In this document: positions 43,906 through 51,572 of the stretch, piece after piece
How the letters are laid out: each line of letters begins with the position of its first letter
How positions within the stretch are numbered: the first letter of the stretch is position 1
Source: Gemmatimonadota bacterium
GTDB taxonomy: Bacteria > Gemmatimonadota > Gemmatimonadetes > Gemmatimonadales > GWC2-71-9
Direction: 5' to 3'
Length of the DNA: 64,000 nucleotides
NCBI GenBank assembly: GCA_003222115.1
Contig: QHUL01000055.1
Location: 1 to 64,000 of the forward strand
The notes under the pieces: generated by a model
Databases searched by the model: none
What the model saw: the letters and a program-made list of their open reading frames with translations, nothing else
Told to the model about the DNA's origin: nothing
Translations under genes and position numbers: made by a program

Positions 43906-44784
43906 GTGCCCAAAGGCCAGACCTACACGGTGACTTTCTGGGGGACGCGGGGCTCGATCCCCACCCCCGGCGTCCACACCGCCCGCTACGGTGGGAACAC
44001 GCCGTGCGTGACCGTGCAACGTGCCGGTGGCCGCGTGGTCATCCTCGACGCGGGCACCGGGATCCGCCCACTGGGGCTGGAGCTCGTGGGGCCGCAGAAC
44101 GGCGCGGTGAACGCGGAGATCCTGCTGTCGCACGCGCACTGGGATCACATCCAGGGGCTCCCCCATTTCAAGCCCTTCTTCGCGGCGGGGAACGCGGTGC
44201 GCATCTGGGGGCCGCGGCAGGGAACCACGTCGCTCGAGGCGATTCTGCGGCAGCAGATGGATCCGGCCGTGTTCCCCGTGCCCCTCGACGCCTTGTCGGC
44301 GCAGCTGACCGTGCAGCAAGTGGACGCGGGGGAGTTCACCGTGGGTGAGTTCCGCGTGCGGGCGATGCGCCTGCGGCACCCGGGGACCACGCTGGGCTTT
44401 CGGCTGACGCCGCTCACCGGCGGCCCCAGCATGGCCTACGTGACGGACAACGAGCTCGGCACGGGCGGGAGCTACGACACGCCGGCGAACTGGCGCAAGG
44501 ACTTCACGACGTTCCTCGCGGGTGTGGATCTGCTGATCCACGACGCGATGTACACACCGCAGGAGCTGGAATCGCACCGCGGGTGGGGGCACTCGACGTT
44601 CGTGGAAGCGGTGGCGGTGGCCGCCGAAGCGGGCGCGAACCGGCTCGTGCTGTTCCATCATGAGCCCGAGCACGGCGACGCCGCGATCGACGACATGCTC
44701 GCGCAGGCCCGGCGGCAGGCGAAAGCCAAAGGCCTGCCCGCCGAGATCCTGGCCGCCCAAGAAGGCGTCACTCTGACTCTCTGA
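43906..44784 (+). CDS. MBL-fold metallohydrolase
   Basis: The 292-residue protein belongs to the metallo-beta-lactamase fold group that opens with VTFWGTRGSIPTPG (about residues 9-22). The metal motif is SHAHWDHIQG (about 75-84); further ligands are His in MRLRHPGTTLG, Asp in YVTDNE and His in VLFHHEPEH, and LLIHDAMYT supplies the bridging Asp region. This branch is common in bacteria and sometimes sits beside cyclic-nucleotide signalling domains, which is suggestive next to Crp, but the substrate is unknown. It starts GTG, 77 bp after the crp gene. Confidence 0.85.
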   Translation: MPKGQTYTVTFWGTRGSIPTPGVHTARYGGNTPCVTVQRAGGRVVILDAGTGIRPLGLELVGPQNGAVNAEILLSHAHWDHIQGLPHFKPFFAAGNAVRIWGPRQGTTSLEAILRQQMDPAVFPVPLDALSAQLTVQQVDAGEFTVGEFRVRAMRLRHPGTTLGFRLTPLTGGPSMAYVTDNELGTGGSYDTPANWRKDFTTFLAGVDLLIHDAMYTPQELESHRGWGHSTFVEAVAVAAEAGANRLVLFHHEPEHGDAAIDDMLAQARRQAKAKGLPAEILAAQEGVTLTL

Positions 44785-44800
44785 CCAAGGAGACGTAGCC

Positions 44801-45508
44801 ATGCGTTCGCGTTCGATGGTCGCCCTCTGCTCCCTGGTCGCGCTCGCGGCCGGCGCGGGCGGGCTGTCCGCCCAAGGGCGCGCGGACTCCCGTCCGGGCC
44901 TCGCGGTGTTCCCGATCTGGAACAGCGGCTCCTACGGTCAGGACAAGGAGAACTTCGACGCGCTGCAGAAGGGCATGGCCGCGATGATCATCTCCGAGCT
45001 CGCGGCGAACCCGGGGGCCCGCGTGGTGGAGCGCGAGGAGCTGCAACGCCTGCTCGAGGAGCAGAACCTCGGGGCCTCGGGGCGGGTGGACGATGCGACC
45101 GCCGCGAAGGTCGGCAAGCTCGTCGGCGCGCGCTACGTGGTGACGGGGACGTTCATCGATTTCTACGGCGACTTCCGCGTGGACCTGCATCTCGTCAACG
45201 TCGAGACGAGCGAGATCATGAAGGTCGAGAAGGAGAACATGCGGCGGGACCACCTGTTCGACATCATCCGCAACGTGTCCCAGCGGCTGATGAAGGACGC
45301 GAGCCTGCCGCCGCTCCCCAAGCAGGCCTCGGACGCGCGGATGAGTCGTCAGATTCCGACGGACGCCCTCACCTACTACTCACGCGCCCTGCTGTACCAG
45401 GACCGCGGGCAGAAGGACAAGGCGATCGACATGTACAATCGGGCGCTCGAGGTGTTCCCGCAGTACGCCGAGGCCACCGAGGGGTTGCAGCGCCTGAAGA
45501 CCTCCTAA
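44801..45508 (+). CDS. CsgG/HfaB-like exported protein with a TPR tail
   Basis: The product has 235 residues, with the ribosome site AAGGAGA 8 nt upstream and a signal peptide (SMVALCSLVALAAGAGGLSA). Residues about 30-160 follow the CsgG-like beta-alpha pattern: LAVFPIWNSGSYGQDKENFD, then ARVVEREELQRLLEEQNLGA and VGARYVVTGTFIDFYGDFRV. The C-terminal 40 residues form a tetratricopeptide unit (ALTYYSRALLYQDRGQKDKA, IDMYNRALEVFPQYAEA). No lipobox is visible, unlike true CsgG, so it is more likely a periplasmic CsgG-fold protein than a secretion pore. Confidence 0.82.
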   Translation: MRSRSMVALCSLVALAAGAGGLSAQGRADSRPGLAVFPIWNSGSYGQDKENFDALQKGMAAMIISELAANPGARVVEREELQRLLEEQNLGASGRVDDATAAKVGKLVGARYVVTGTFIDFYGDFRVDLHLVNVETSEIMKVEKENMRRDHLFDIIRNVSQRLMKDASLPPLPKQASDARMSRQIPTDALTYYSRALLYQDRGQKDKAIDMYNRALEVFPQYAEATEGLQRLKTS

Positions 45509-45580
45509 TCGCATGCAGCCGCGCCGGGCGCCCCGGAAGACGGCGAAGGCGGCGAGCGCCATGGCGACGAGCGACAGGCC

Positions 45581-47518
45581 GTGAGATACCTGCTGCTGCA
45601 CCCATCCTCCTGGCAACCCGGCGGCGTGGCCGCGATCCTCGAGGGGGCGCAGGTGGAGCGGCGCGAGCTGCGTCTGCCCCGGGAGCTCGCGGTGGACGAG
45701 CGCCCCACGGTGCTGGTGCTCGATCCCGAAAGCCGTTCGCTCTTCCCCCTGGACGTGCTGCGGGCGTTCGTGGACGCGGGCGGCGCCATCGTGGCGCTGG
45801 GGCGCGACGGGGAGGCGGACGTGCCCGAGCAGATGCCCGCGGAGCTGCTGGCGGGCTTCGTGAGGCACCCCGCCGGGGCGCGGCAACTGCTGGTCGCGGT
45901 TCGCGCCGGGTTCCGGGAGGGGGCGGCGCGGGCGGAGACGGCGCGCGCCCGCGGCGAGGCGGCGTCGCGCAGCCGCGAGATCGGCGAGCTCACCCGCATC
46001 GGCGTCGCCCTCGGGACCGAGCGCGATCTGAAGGCCCTGCTCGACCTCATCCTCACACAGGCGCGTCGCATCACCCAGTCGGACGCGGGCAGCCTCTACC
46101 TCGTGGAAACGAGCGGCCAGGGGCAGAAGCGGCTGCGCTTCCGGCTGGCCCAGACCTATTCCAAGCCCGAGGCGCCGTTCGTCGAATTCACGATGCCCGT
46201 CGACCGCACCAGCCTCGCCGGGTACGCCGCGGTCACGGGCGAGCCCCTGGTCCTCGACGACGCCTACTTCCTGCCGCCCGACGTCGAATACAGCATCAAC
46301 CGCTCCTTCGACGAGCGGTACGGCTACCGCACCAAGTCGATGCTCGTGATTCCGATGAAGGACCACAAGGAAGAGGTCATCGGCGTGCTGCAGCTCATCA
46401 ACCGCAAGCGCGACTTCGAGGCCGTGCTCGCCGCGCCGGCGGACGTGGAGCGCCAGGTCGTGCCGTTCTCGCGGCGGACGGTCGAACTCGTCACCGCCCT
46501 CGCCGGCCAGGCGGCGGTGGCCATCGAGAACAGCCAGCTCTACGCGGAGATCGAGAACCTCTTCAAGGGGTTCGTGAACGCCGCCGTCACGGCGATCGAG
46601 CAACGGGACCCGACCACGTTCGGCCACAGCGGGCGCGTCGCCGGCATGACGGTCGGGCTCGCCAAGGTCGTGGATCGATCCGGGGACGGACCCTACCGCA
46701 CCGTCCACTTCTCCCGCGAGCAGATCCGCGAGATCGAGTACGCGGGCCTGCTGCACGACTTCGGGAAGGTCGGTGTGCGGGAGCAAGTGCTCGTGAAGGC
46801 GAAGAAGCTGTACCCGCACGACCTGACGCTCATCAAGCAGCGCTACGCGTTCGTGCGGCGCACTGCGGAACGGGAGTTCTGGCGCAAGCGCGCCCTGTTC
46901 CTCGAGGAGCACGGGGCCAAGGGTTACGAGGCGTTCCTCAAGTCACTGGAGGACGAGCAGGCTCGCGAGCTCGGCGAGCTGGACCGCTTCCTGGAGACGG
47001 TGCTGCAGGTGAATGAGCCGACGGTCCTCCCCGCGGGCCGATTCGAGGATCTCAAGACGATCGCCGGACTGCAGTACGACGACGTGGACGGCCGCTCCCA
47101 GCCGTTCCTCACCGAGGACGAGCTGCGCTACCTCGCGATCCGCAAGGGCAGCCTGGACGAGACGGAGCGGCTCGAGATCGAGAGCCACGTGAACCACACC
47201 TATCGCTTCCTGCTGCAGATCCCCTGGACGCGGGAGCTGCAGCAGGTGCCGCTCATCGCCTACGGGCACCACGAAAAGCTCGACGGCCGCGGCTACCCGC
47301 GCAAAGTCACGAGCGAGGCGATCCCCATCCAGACGCGCATGATGACGATCAGCGACATCTACGACGCGCTCACCGCGGCGGACCGCCCCTACAAGCCGGC
47401 CGTACCGCCGGCGCGCGCCCTCGACATCATGACCGACGAGGTGCAGACCGGCCAGCTCGACCCGCACCTGTTCCAGCTGTTCGTGGAAGCCAAGGTGTTC
47501 GAGACGGGCGGTGCGTAG
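45581..47518 (+). CDS. GAF / HD-GYP phosphodiesterase-like protein with a large insertion
   Basis: The 645-residue protein starts at GTG 45581. Residues about 1-110 are a receiver-like but unassigned domain. Residues about 130-325 form a GAF domain (LKALLDLILTQARRITQSDA, IPMKDHKEEVIGVLQLINRK). The HD-GYP domain begins at HSGRVAGMTVGLAK (about 348), with HD in LLHDFGKVGVRE (about 392). The GYP motif appears only at HHEKLDGRGYP (about 563), followed by MMTISDIYDALTAADRPYK. The stretch between HD and the next ligand (ESHVNHTYRF) is about 130-140 residues, much longer than usual. It probably hydrolyses cyclic di-GMP; the insertion could be regulatory. Confidence 0.88.
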   Translation: MRYLLLHPSSWQPGGVAAILEGAQVERRELRLPRELAVDERPTVLVLDPESRSLFPLDVLRAFVDAGGAIVALGRDGEADVPEQMPAELLAGFVRHPAGARQLLVAVRAGFREGAARAETARARGEAASRSREIGELTRIGVALGTERDLKALLDLILTQARRITQSDAGSLYLVETSGQGQKRLRFRLAQTYSKPEAPFVEFTMPVDRTSLAGYAAVTGEPLVLDDAYFLPPDVEYSINRSFDERYGYRTKSMLVIPMKDHKEEVIGVLQLINRKRDFEAVLAAPADVERQVVPFSRRTVELVTALAGQAAVAIENSQLYAEIENLFKGFVNAAVTAIEQRDPTTFGHSGRVAGMTVGLAKVVDRSGDGPYRTVHFSREQIREIEYAGLLHDFGKVGVREQVLVKAKKLYPHDLTLIKQRYAFVRRTAEREFWRKRALFLEEHGAKGYEAFLKSLEDEQARELGELDRFLETVLQVNEPTVLPAGRFEDLKTIAGLQYDDVDGRSQPFLTEDELRYLAIRKGSLDETERLEIESHVNHTYRFLLQIPWTRELQQVPLIAYGHHEKLDGRGYPRKVTSEAIPIQTRMMTISDIYDALTAADRPYKPAVPPARALDIMTDEVQTGQLDPHLFQLFVEAKVFETGGA

Positions 47519-47521
47519 CCG

Positions 47522-47878
47522 CTACCACAGCAGGAATTTCACCGAGACGAGCAGCAGGAAGCCGCCGAACGCCCGGCGCAGCGCCACCGCGGGCAGCGCG
47601 CCGGCGAGCTTGGCCCCGAGCAGCGGCCCGACGAGCAGGCCGACTGCGAGGATCGCGGCGTACGTGATGTTCATCTGGCCGCGCCTGTGGTACTCCAGCG
47701 CACCGAGGATACCCACCGGCAGGAGCAGGGCGGCGAGCGACGTGCCGTTCGCCGTGAGCTGGTCCAACCCGGCCAGCAGCATGAGCCCGGGGATGACCAC
47801 GATCGCGCCGCCCACACCGAACAACCCGGAGACAACGCCGGCCACGAAGCCGATCAGCGCGACCAGTACCCAAGTCAT
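47522..47878 (-). CDS. Half-size TauE/SafE-type membrane transporter
   Basis: ATG 47878 overlaps the hyuB stop. The 118-residue protein carries one TauE/SafE repeat: VALIGFVAGVVSGLFGVGGA with the conserved Gly-rich turn, then LTANGTSLAALLLPVGILGA and the pair ILAVGLLVGPLLGAKLAG and FGGFLLLVSVKFLL, four helices in total. Usual family members have two such repeats in about 250 residues, so this one probably works as a dimer. The family exports sulfite, sulfoacetate or organic anions. Its coupling to hyuAB suggests it moves a related metabolite. Confidence 0.82.
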   Translation of the reverse strand: MTWVLVALIGFVAGVVSGLFGVGGAIVVIPGLMLLAGLDQLTANGTSLAALLLPVGILGALEYHRRGQMNITYAAILAVGLLVGPLLGAKLAGALPAVALRRAFGGFLLLVSVKFLLW

Positions 47879-49407
47879 TGCTCTATCCTCGCTCGAAAGG
47901 GGTTAGGTCCCCAGCCACCGCCGCCCGGAGTCTCGATGCGGAGCACGTCGCCGGGCTCGAGGCGCGCACCCACCTTGGGCGGCAGCGCCGCGCCGTTCAG
48001 CAGCGTGCGGCCGGGCGCGCCGCTCGCCCCGCCCGCCACCCCTCGGGCCGCGTGGCGGCGCCGCTCCGCGAGCACACTCAGCTCCATCGGCGCTAGGGCC
48101 TCGAACTCCCGGATTACGCCCTCCCCACCCACCCACTTCCCCACGCCCCCACTCCCCCGCCGCAGAGCGTAGGCTCGTACCCGCAGCGGACACTCCAGCT
48201 CCAACACCTCGACCGGCGTATTGCGCGTGTTCGACATGCCGACGTGGACGCCCGAGGGCCCGTTCGCCTCACGGCTCGCGCCCTGCCCACCGCCGATCGT
48301 CTCGTAGTAGGTCCAGGCTCCACCACCGAACGTGACGTTGTTCATCGTCCCCTGCCCCTGGGCCGGCACGGGGATCCCGCCGTTCGCCAGGGCGAGCAGC
48401 ACGGTATCCGCGATGCGCTGCGACGTCTCGACGTTGCCGGCCGCCACGGCGCTCGGATAGCGGGCGTGCACGAGACAGCCTTCGGGAGCGGCGACGCGCA
48501 GCGCCCGCTGCACGCCCCCATTGGTCGGCACGTCCTCGGGAAGCAGGGTGCGAACGACGAACAACACCGCCGCGCGGGTCACGGCGAGCGGACAATTCAC
48601 GTTGCCGCGCGCGGCCGGAGCCGTGCCCGTGAAGTCGGCATGAAACACGCCGTCGCGGATGTCGACCCGCACCGTGATCGGCAGATCAACGTCGTCCACG
48701 CCGTCCCCCTCGAGCCAATCCGTCGCGCGCAGGCCCGTGGCGGCGACCTTCGCCAGTGCCGCGCGCGTGCGCCGCTCGGCGTACTCGATCAGGTCGCGCG
48801 CCGCCGTCCGCACGCCCTCCCCCCCGTAGCGGGCCACGAGCGCCCGCAGGCCTTCCCCTCCGCGCTCCACGGCCGCCCGCTGGGCCGCGAGGTCGCCGCG
48901 CCGCGCCTCGGGCGTGCGGACGTTGGCGAGCAGCAGGCGCTCGACCTCGGGCGTCCACCGCACCGGCGGGAGGATGATCCCTTCGGCGAAGATCTCCCGC
49001 GCTCCGGCGGGCATGCTGCCGGCCTGCGCGCCGCCCACGTCCGAGTGGTGAGCCCGCACGGCGCTGTAGCCGCCCACCCGGCCGTCCAGCTCGATGGCGC
49101 CGATGACGGTGAGGTCGGGAAGATGCGAGCCGCCCGTGTAGGGATCGTTGAGAATGAACACGTCACCCGGCCGGGGGGCGAGGGCGCGGACCGCCGCGAC
49201 CGATTCGGCCAGCGCGCCAAGGTGCACCGGGATGTGCGCCGCCTGGGCGATCATCTCCCCGTCCGGGTCGAACAGCGCCGCGGAGCAATCACGCCGCTCG
49301 CGGATGTTGGGGGAGAGCGCCGAGTGGATGAGCACGAGGCCCATCTCCTCCGCGATGGACGCGAAGGCGTGCCCCATCACCTCGAGGCCGACCGGGTCGA
49401 GGGTCAT
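47875..49407 (-). CDS. hyuB: Hydantoinase B / 5-oxoprolinase beta-type subunit
   Basis: The start is ATG 49407, overlapping the hyuA stop; 510 residues. HyuB features include GHAFASIAEEMGLVLIHSAL, SPNIRERRDCSAALFD, HIPVHLGALAESV, RPGDVFILNDPYTGGSHLPD and AVRAHHSDVGG in the N-terminal half, and PLAVTRAAV, GSGGVGKWVGGEGVIREFEA and the C-terminal PGGGGWGPN. With HyuA it forms an ATP-dependent enzyme that opens cyclic amides such as hydantoins, 5-oxoproline or related lactams. Which substrate is used cannot be read. Confidence 0.93.
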   Translation of the reverse strand: MTLDPVGLEVMGHAFASIAEEMGLVLIHSALSPNIRERRDCSAALFDPDGEMIAQAAHIPVHLGALAESVAAVRALAPRPGDVFILNDPYTGGSHLPDLTVIGAIELDGRVGGYSAVRAHHSDVGGAQAGSMPAGAREIFAEGIILPPVRWTPEVERLLLANVRTPEARRGDLAAQRAAVERGGEGLRALVARYGGEGVRTAARDLIEYAERRTRAALAKVAATGLRATDWLEGDGVDDVDLPITVRVDIRDGVFHADFTGTAPAARGNVNCPLAVTRAAVLFVVRTLLPEDVPTNGGVQRALRVAAPEGCLVHARYPSAVAAGNVETSQRIADTVLLALANGGIPVPAQGQGTMNNVTFGGGAWTYYETIGGGQGASREANGPSGVHVGMSNTRNTPVEVLELECPLRVRAYALRRGSGGVGKWVGGEGVIREFEALAPMELSVLAERRRHAARGVAGGASGAPGRTLLNGAALPPKVGARLEPGDVLRIETPGGGGWGPNPFRARIEQ

Positions 49408-51425
49408 CGCCGCTCCAGCAGAATCGCGCCCGAGCGATGGACCCGGCCGCGCCACCCCGGCTCGACCAGCGCCGTGGCGTCCCCGCCTGCGAGGATCGCC
49501 GGGCCCTCGAGCTCGACGCCCGCGGCGAGCTCGCCCAGCGGCCACACGCTCGCCTCGACCCGCGCGCCGCCCACGGTGGCCGTGCGCCGGGCCCGCGGCG
49601 CGCGCTGCTCGCGCGCCCGTCCGTCGAGCTGGGGAAGAGACCCGCCCCCGCTCTTCACCGCCGCGACGCGGAGATTCACGAGCTCGATCGGCTGGCCGCC
49701 GCCCTCGTGCCCGTAGCGCGCCCGGTGGGTCGCGAGGAACGCCACGGCCAGGGGCGCGGGGTCGTCGAGCGGCGCGGGGATCGTCACCTCGTAGCCCTGC
49801 CCCGCGAAGCGGCAGTCCGCCGCGCGCGCCAGCGCCGCCCCCGGCAGTTCCTCGCGCGCGCGCTCGACCAGCGGGGCGAACGCGGCCGCGAGCTCCCGGG
49901 TGGTGAGCGCGGGTAGCGCGCGGTGGAACGACGCCATCACTTCGATCCGCTCGGCCGCGGCGGCGAGGCCGAGCGCGCTGAGGACGCCCGGGTGCGGGGG
50001 CAGCACGATCGTCCGCATCCCCAGCGCGTCCGCGAGCGCGCAGCCGAAGAGCGGCCCTGCTCCACCGTACGGCAACAGGGCGAGCTGCCGCGGGTCGAAT
50101 CCCCGCGCCACGCTCACGCGCTTGAGCGCTCGCGCCATCGTCGCGGCCGCCACCGCGACGATCCCCGCCGCGATGGCGTGCGGCTCGCGCCCCACCGCGG
50201 ACCCGAGCGACGCGACCGCGCGCTCGGCCAGGGCGGGGTCGAGCCGCAACTCGTCCGCGAGCGGGCTCGCGGCGTCGAGCCACCCGAGCACAAGACAGGC
50301 GTCCGTGACGGTGGGCCGATCTCCGCCGCGACCGTAACAGGCCGGGCCCGGCACGGCTCCCGCGCTCTCCGGACCGACCTTGAGCGCGCCGCCCTCGTCC
50401 ACCCAGGCGACGCTCCCGCCTCCCGCGCTCACGGTCTCGATGAGGATCGACGGGAGCGCGAGCGGTATCCCCGCGACCGCCCCTGTCCCTTCGGTGAGCG
50501 CCTCGGCGGCGGTCACGAGACTCGCGTCCGCGCTCGTCCCCCCCATGTCGATGGCGAGCAGATCGCTCACGCCGACCGCCGCGCCGACGAGCCGTGCGCC
50601 GACCACGCCACCCGCCGGCCCCGACAGGGCGAGCGACGCGGCACGACGCGCGGCGGCCGCCGGCGCCAGGCTGCCGCCGCTCGACGTCATGATGCGGAGC
50701 CCGCCGATGCGGCGCTCACGCACCGGCGCTTCCAGGCGGGCCAGGTAGGCCGAAACCCTTGGCCGTAGGTACGCCTCTACCGTGGCGGTGCTGATGCGCT
50801 CGTACTCGCGGAAGGCGGGGAGTACTTCGTGGCTCGCCGTGACGGGGATACCGGGGAGCGCGCCGCGCAGCGCCGCCGCCACCCGGCGCTCGTGCTCGGG
50901 GTGCCGGAACGCGAAGAGGAACGCCACGGTCACCGCCTCCGGAGCGAGCGCCCGCACCGCTCCCACGACCCGCTCGACCTCGCGTTCGGCGAGCGGCTCG
51001 AGCGCGCCGCCGGGCCCCATGCGCTCCGCGACTCCGACCACGTGGTCGCGCGCGACGAGCGGAGGCGGGTGATCGCGTGCCAGATCGTACAGTGATGCGC
51101 GCTCCTGGCGCCGCAGCCACAGCAGATCCTCGAACCCCAGCGTCGTGACCAGCACGACCCGCGCGCCGCGGCGCTCGAGCAGGGCGTTGGTCGCGATGGT
51201 CGTGCCGTGCACCAGCAGGTCGATCACCGAATCGCGGGTGCCGCCCCCCGCGACCGTCAGGGAGTCCTTTCGGGCTTCCCGTGTCCCGAGCAGATCGACC
51301 GCGCGAAACATCCCGACCGTGGGGTCGTCCGGCGTGGTCGTCACTTTGCGCACTTCGAGCGTCCCGTCCGCTCCCAGCGCGACGAGATCGGTGAACGTGC
51401 CGCCGACGTCGACGCCGACCCTCAC
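49404..51425 (-). CDS. hyuA: Hydantoinase A / 5-oxoprolinase alpha-type subunit with an in-frame repeat insertion
   Basis: GTG 51425 after a GGAGGGGGAAGG ribosome site gives 673 residues beginning MRVGVDVGGTFTDLVALGAD, the ASKHA ATP-binding phosphate-1 motif. Family segments [50 protein letters not shown] and YGGAGPLFGCALAD are intact. About residues 45-62 contain GTREARKDSLTVAGGGTRDS, several residues longer than the usual loop before HGTT; its DNA holds the same 28-bp repeat as prmC, in the same frame. It is coupled to hyuB and the TauE-like gene. The start adjoins repeat copy B. Confidence 0.92.
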   Translation of the reverse strand: MRVGVDVGGTFTDLVALGADGTLEVRKVTTTPDDPTVGMFRAVDLLGTREARKDSLTVAGGGTRDSVIDLLVHGTTIATNALLERRGARVVLVTTLGFEDLLWLRRQERASLYDLARDHPPPLVARDHVVGVAERMGPGGALEPLAEREVERVVGAVRALAPEAVTVAFLFAFRHPEHERRVAAALRGALPGIPVTASHEVLPAFREYERISTATVEAYLRPRVSAYLARLEAPVRERRIGGLRIMTSSGGSLAPAAAARRAASLALSGPAGGVVGARLVGAAVGVSDLLAIDMGGTSADASLVTAAEALTEGTGAVAGIPLALPSILIETVSAGGGSVAWVDEGGALKVGPESAGAVPGPACYGRGGDRPTVTDACLVLGWLDAASPLADELRLDPALAERAVASLGSAVGREPHAIAAGIVAVAAATMARALKRVSVARGFDPRQLALLPYGGAGPLFGCALADALGMRTIVLPPHPGVLSALGLAAAAERIEVMASFHRALPALTTRELAAAFAPLVERAREELPGAALARAADCRFAGQGYEVTIPAPLDDPAPLAVAFLATHRARYGHEGGGQPIELVNLRVAAVKSGGGSLPQLDGRAREQRAPRARRTATVGGARVEASVWPLGELAAGVELEGPAILAGGDATALVEPGWRGRVHRSGAILLERR
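51252..51279 (-). repeat. 28-bp intragenic in-frame repeat, copy in hyuA
   Basis: The + strand begins GACCGTCAGGGAGTCCTTT; only three positions differ from 41336-41363 in prmC. It encodes RKDSLTV in the HyuA loop before the conserved HGTTIATNAL. Confidence 0.85.
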
Positions 51426-51452
51426 CCTTCCCCCTCCCCCCCGACCACCCAA

Positions 51453-51570
51453 ATGCGGAATGCGGAGTGCGGAATGCGGAGTCTATCGCGCCAACTTCGA
51501 AGCGCGACGCTGGCCCCTGTGCACGACCACGGTCCGATCAACTCCGCACTCCGCATTCCGCGTTCCGCAC
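51453..51570. repeat. Inverted heptamer-array element, copy B
   Basis: The left arm (51454-51482) has TGCGGAA and TGCGGAG units and the right arm (51540-51569) has CTCCGCA and TTCCGCA units. The core (51483-51539), when reverse-complemented, aligns without gaps to the core of copy A over about 35 bp with 26 matches, including AGCGTCGCG and GGTCGTGC. It fills the gap between lnt and hyuA and ends 3 bp from the lnt stop. Confidence 0.85.
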
Positions 51571-51572
51571 TG

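Noticed and set aside
48116-48175. C-rich run in hyuB as another array
   Set aside because: It encodes the family-conserved RRGSGGVGKWVGGEG segment, so protein conservation explains it.
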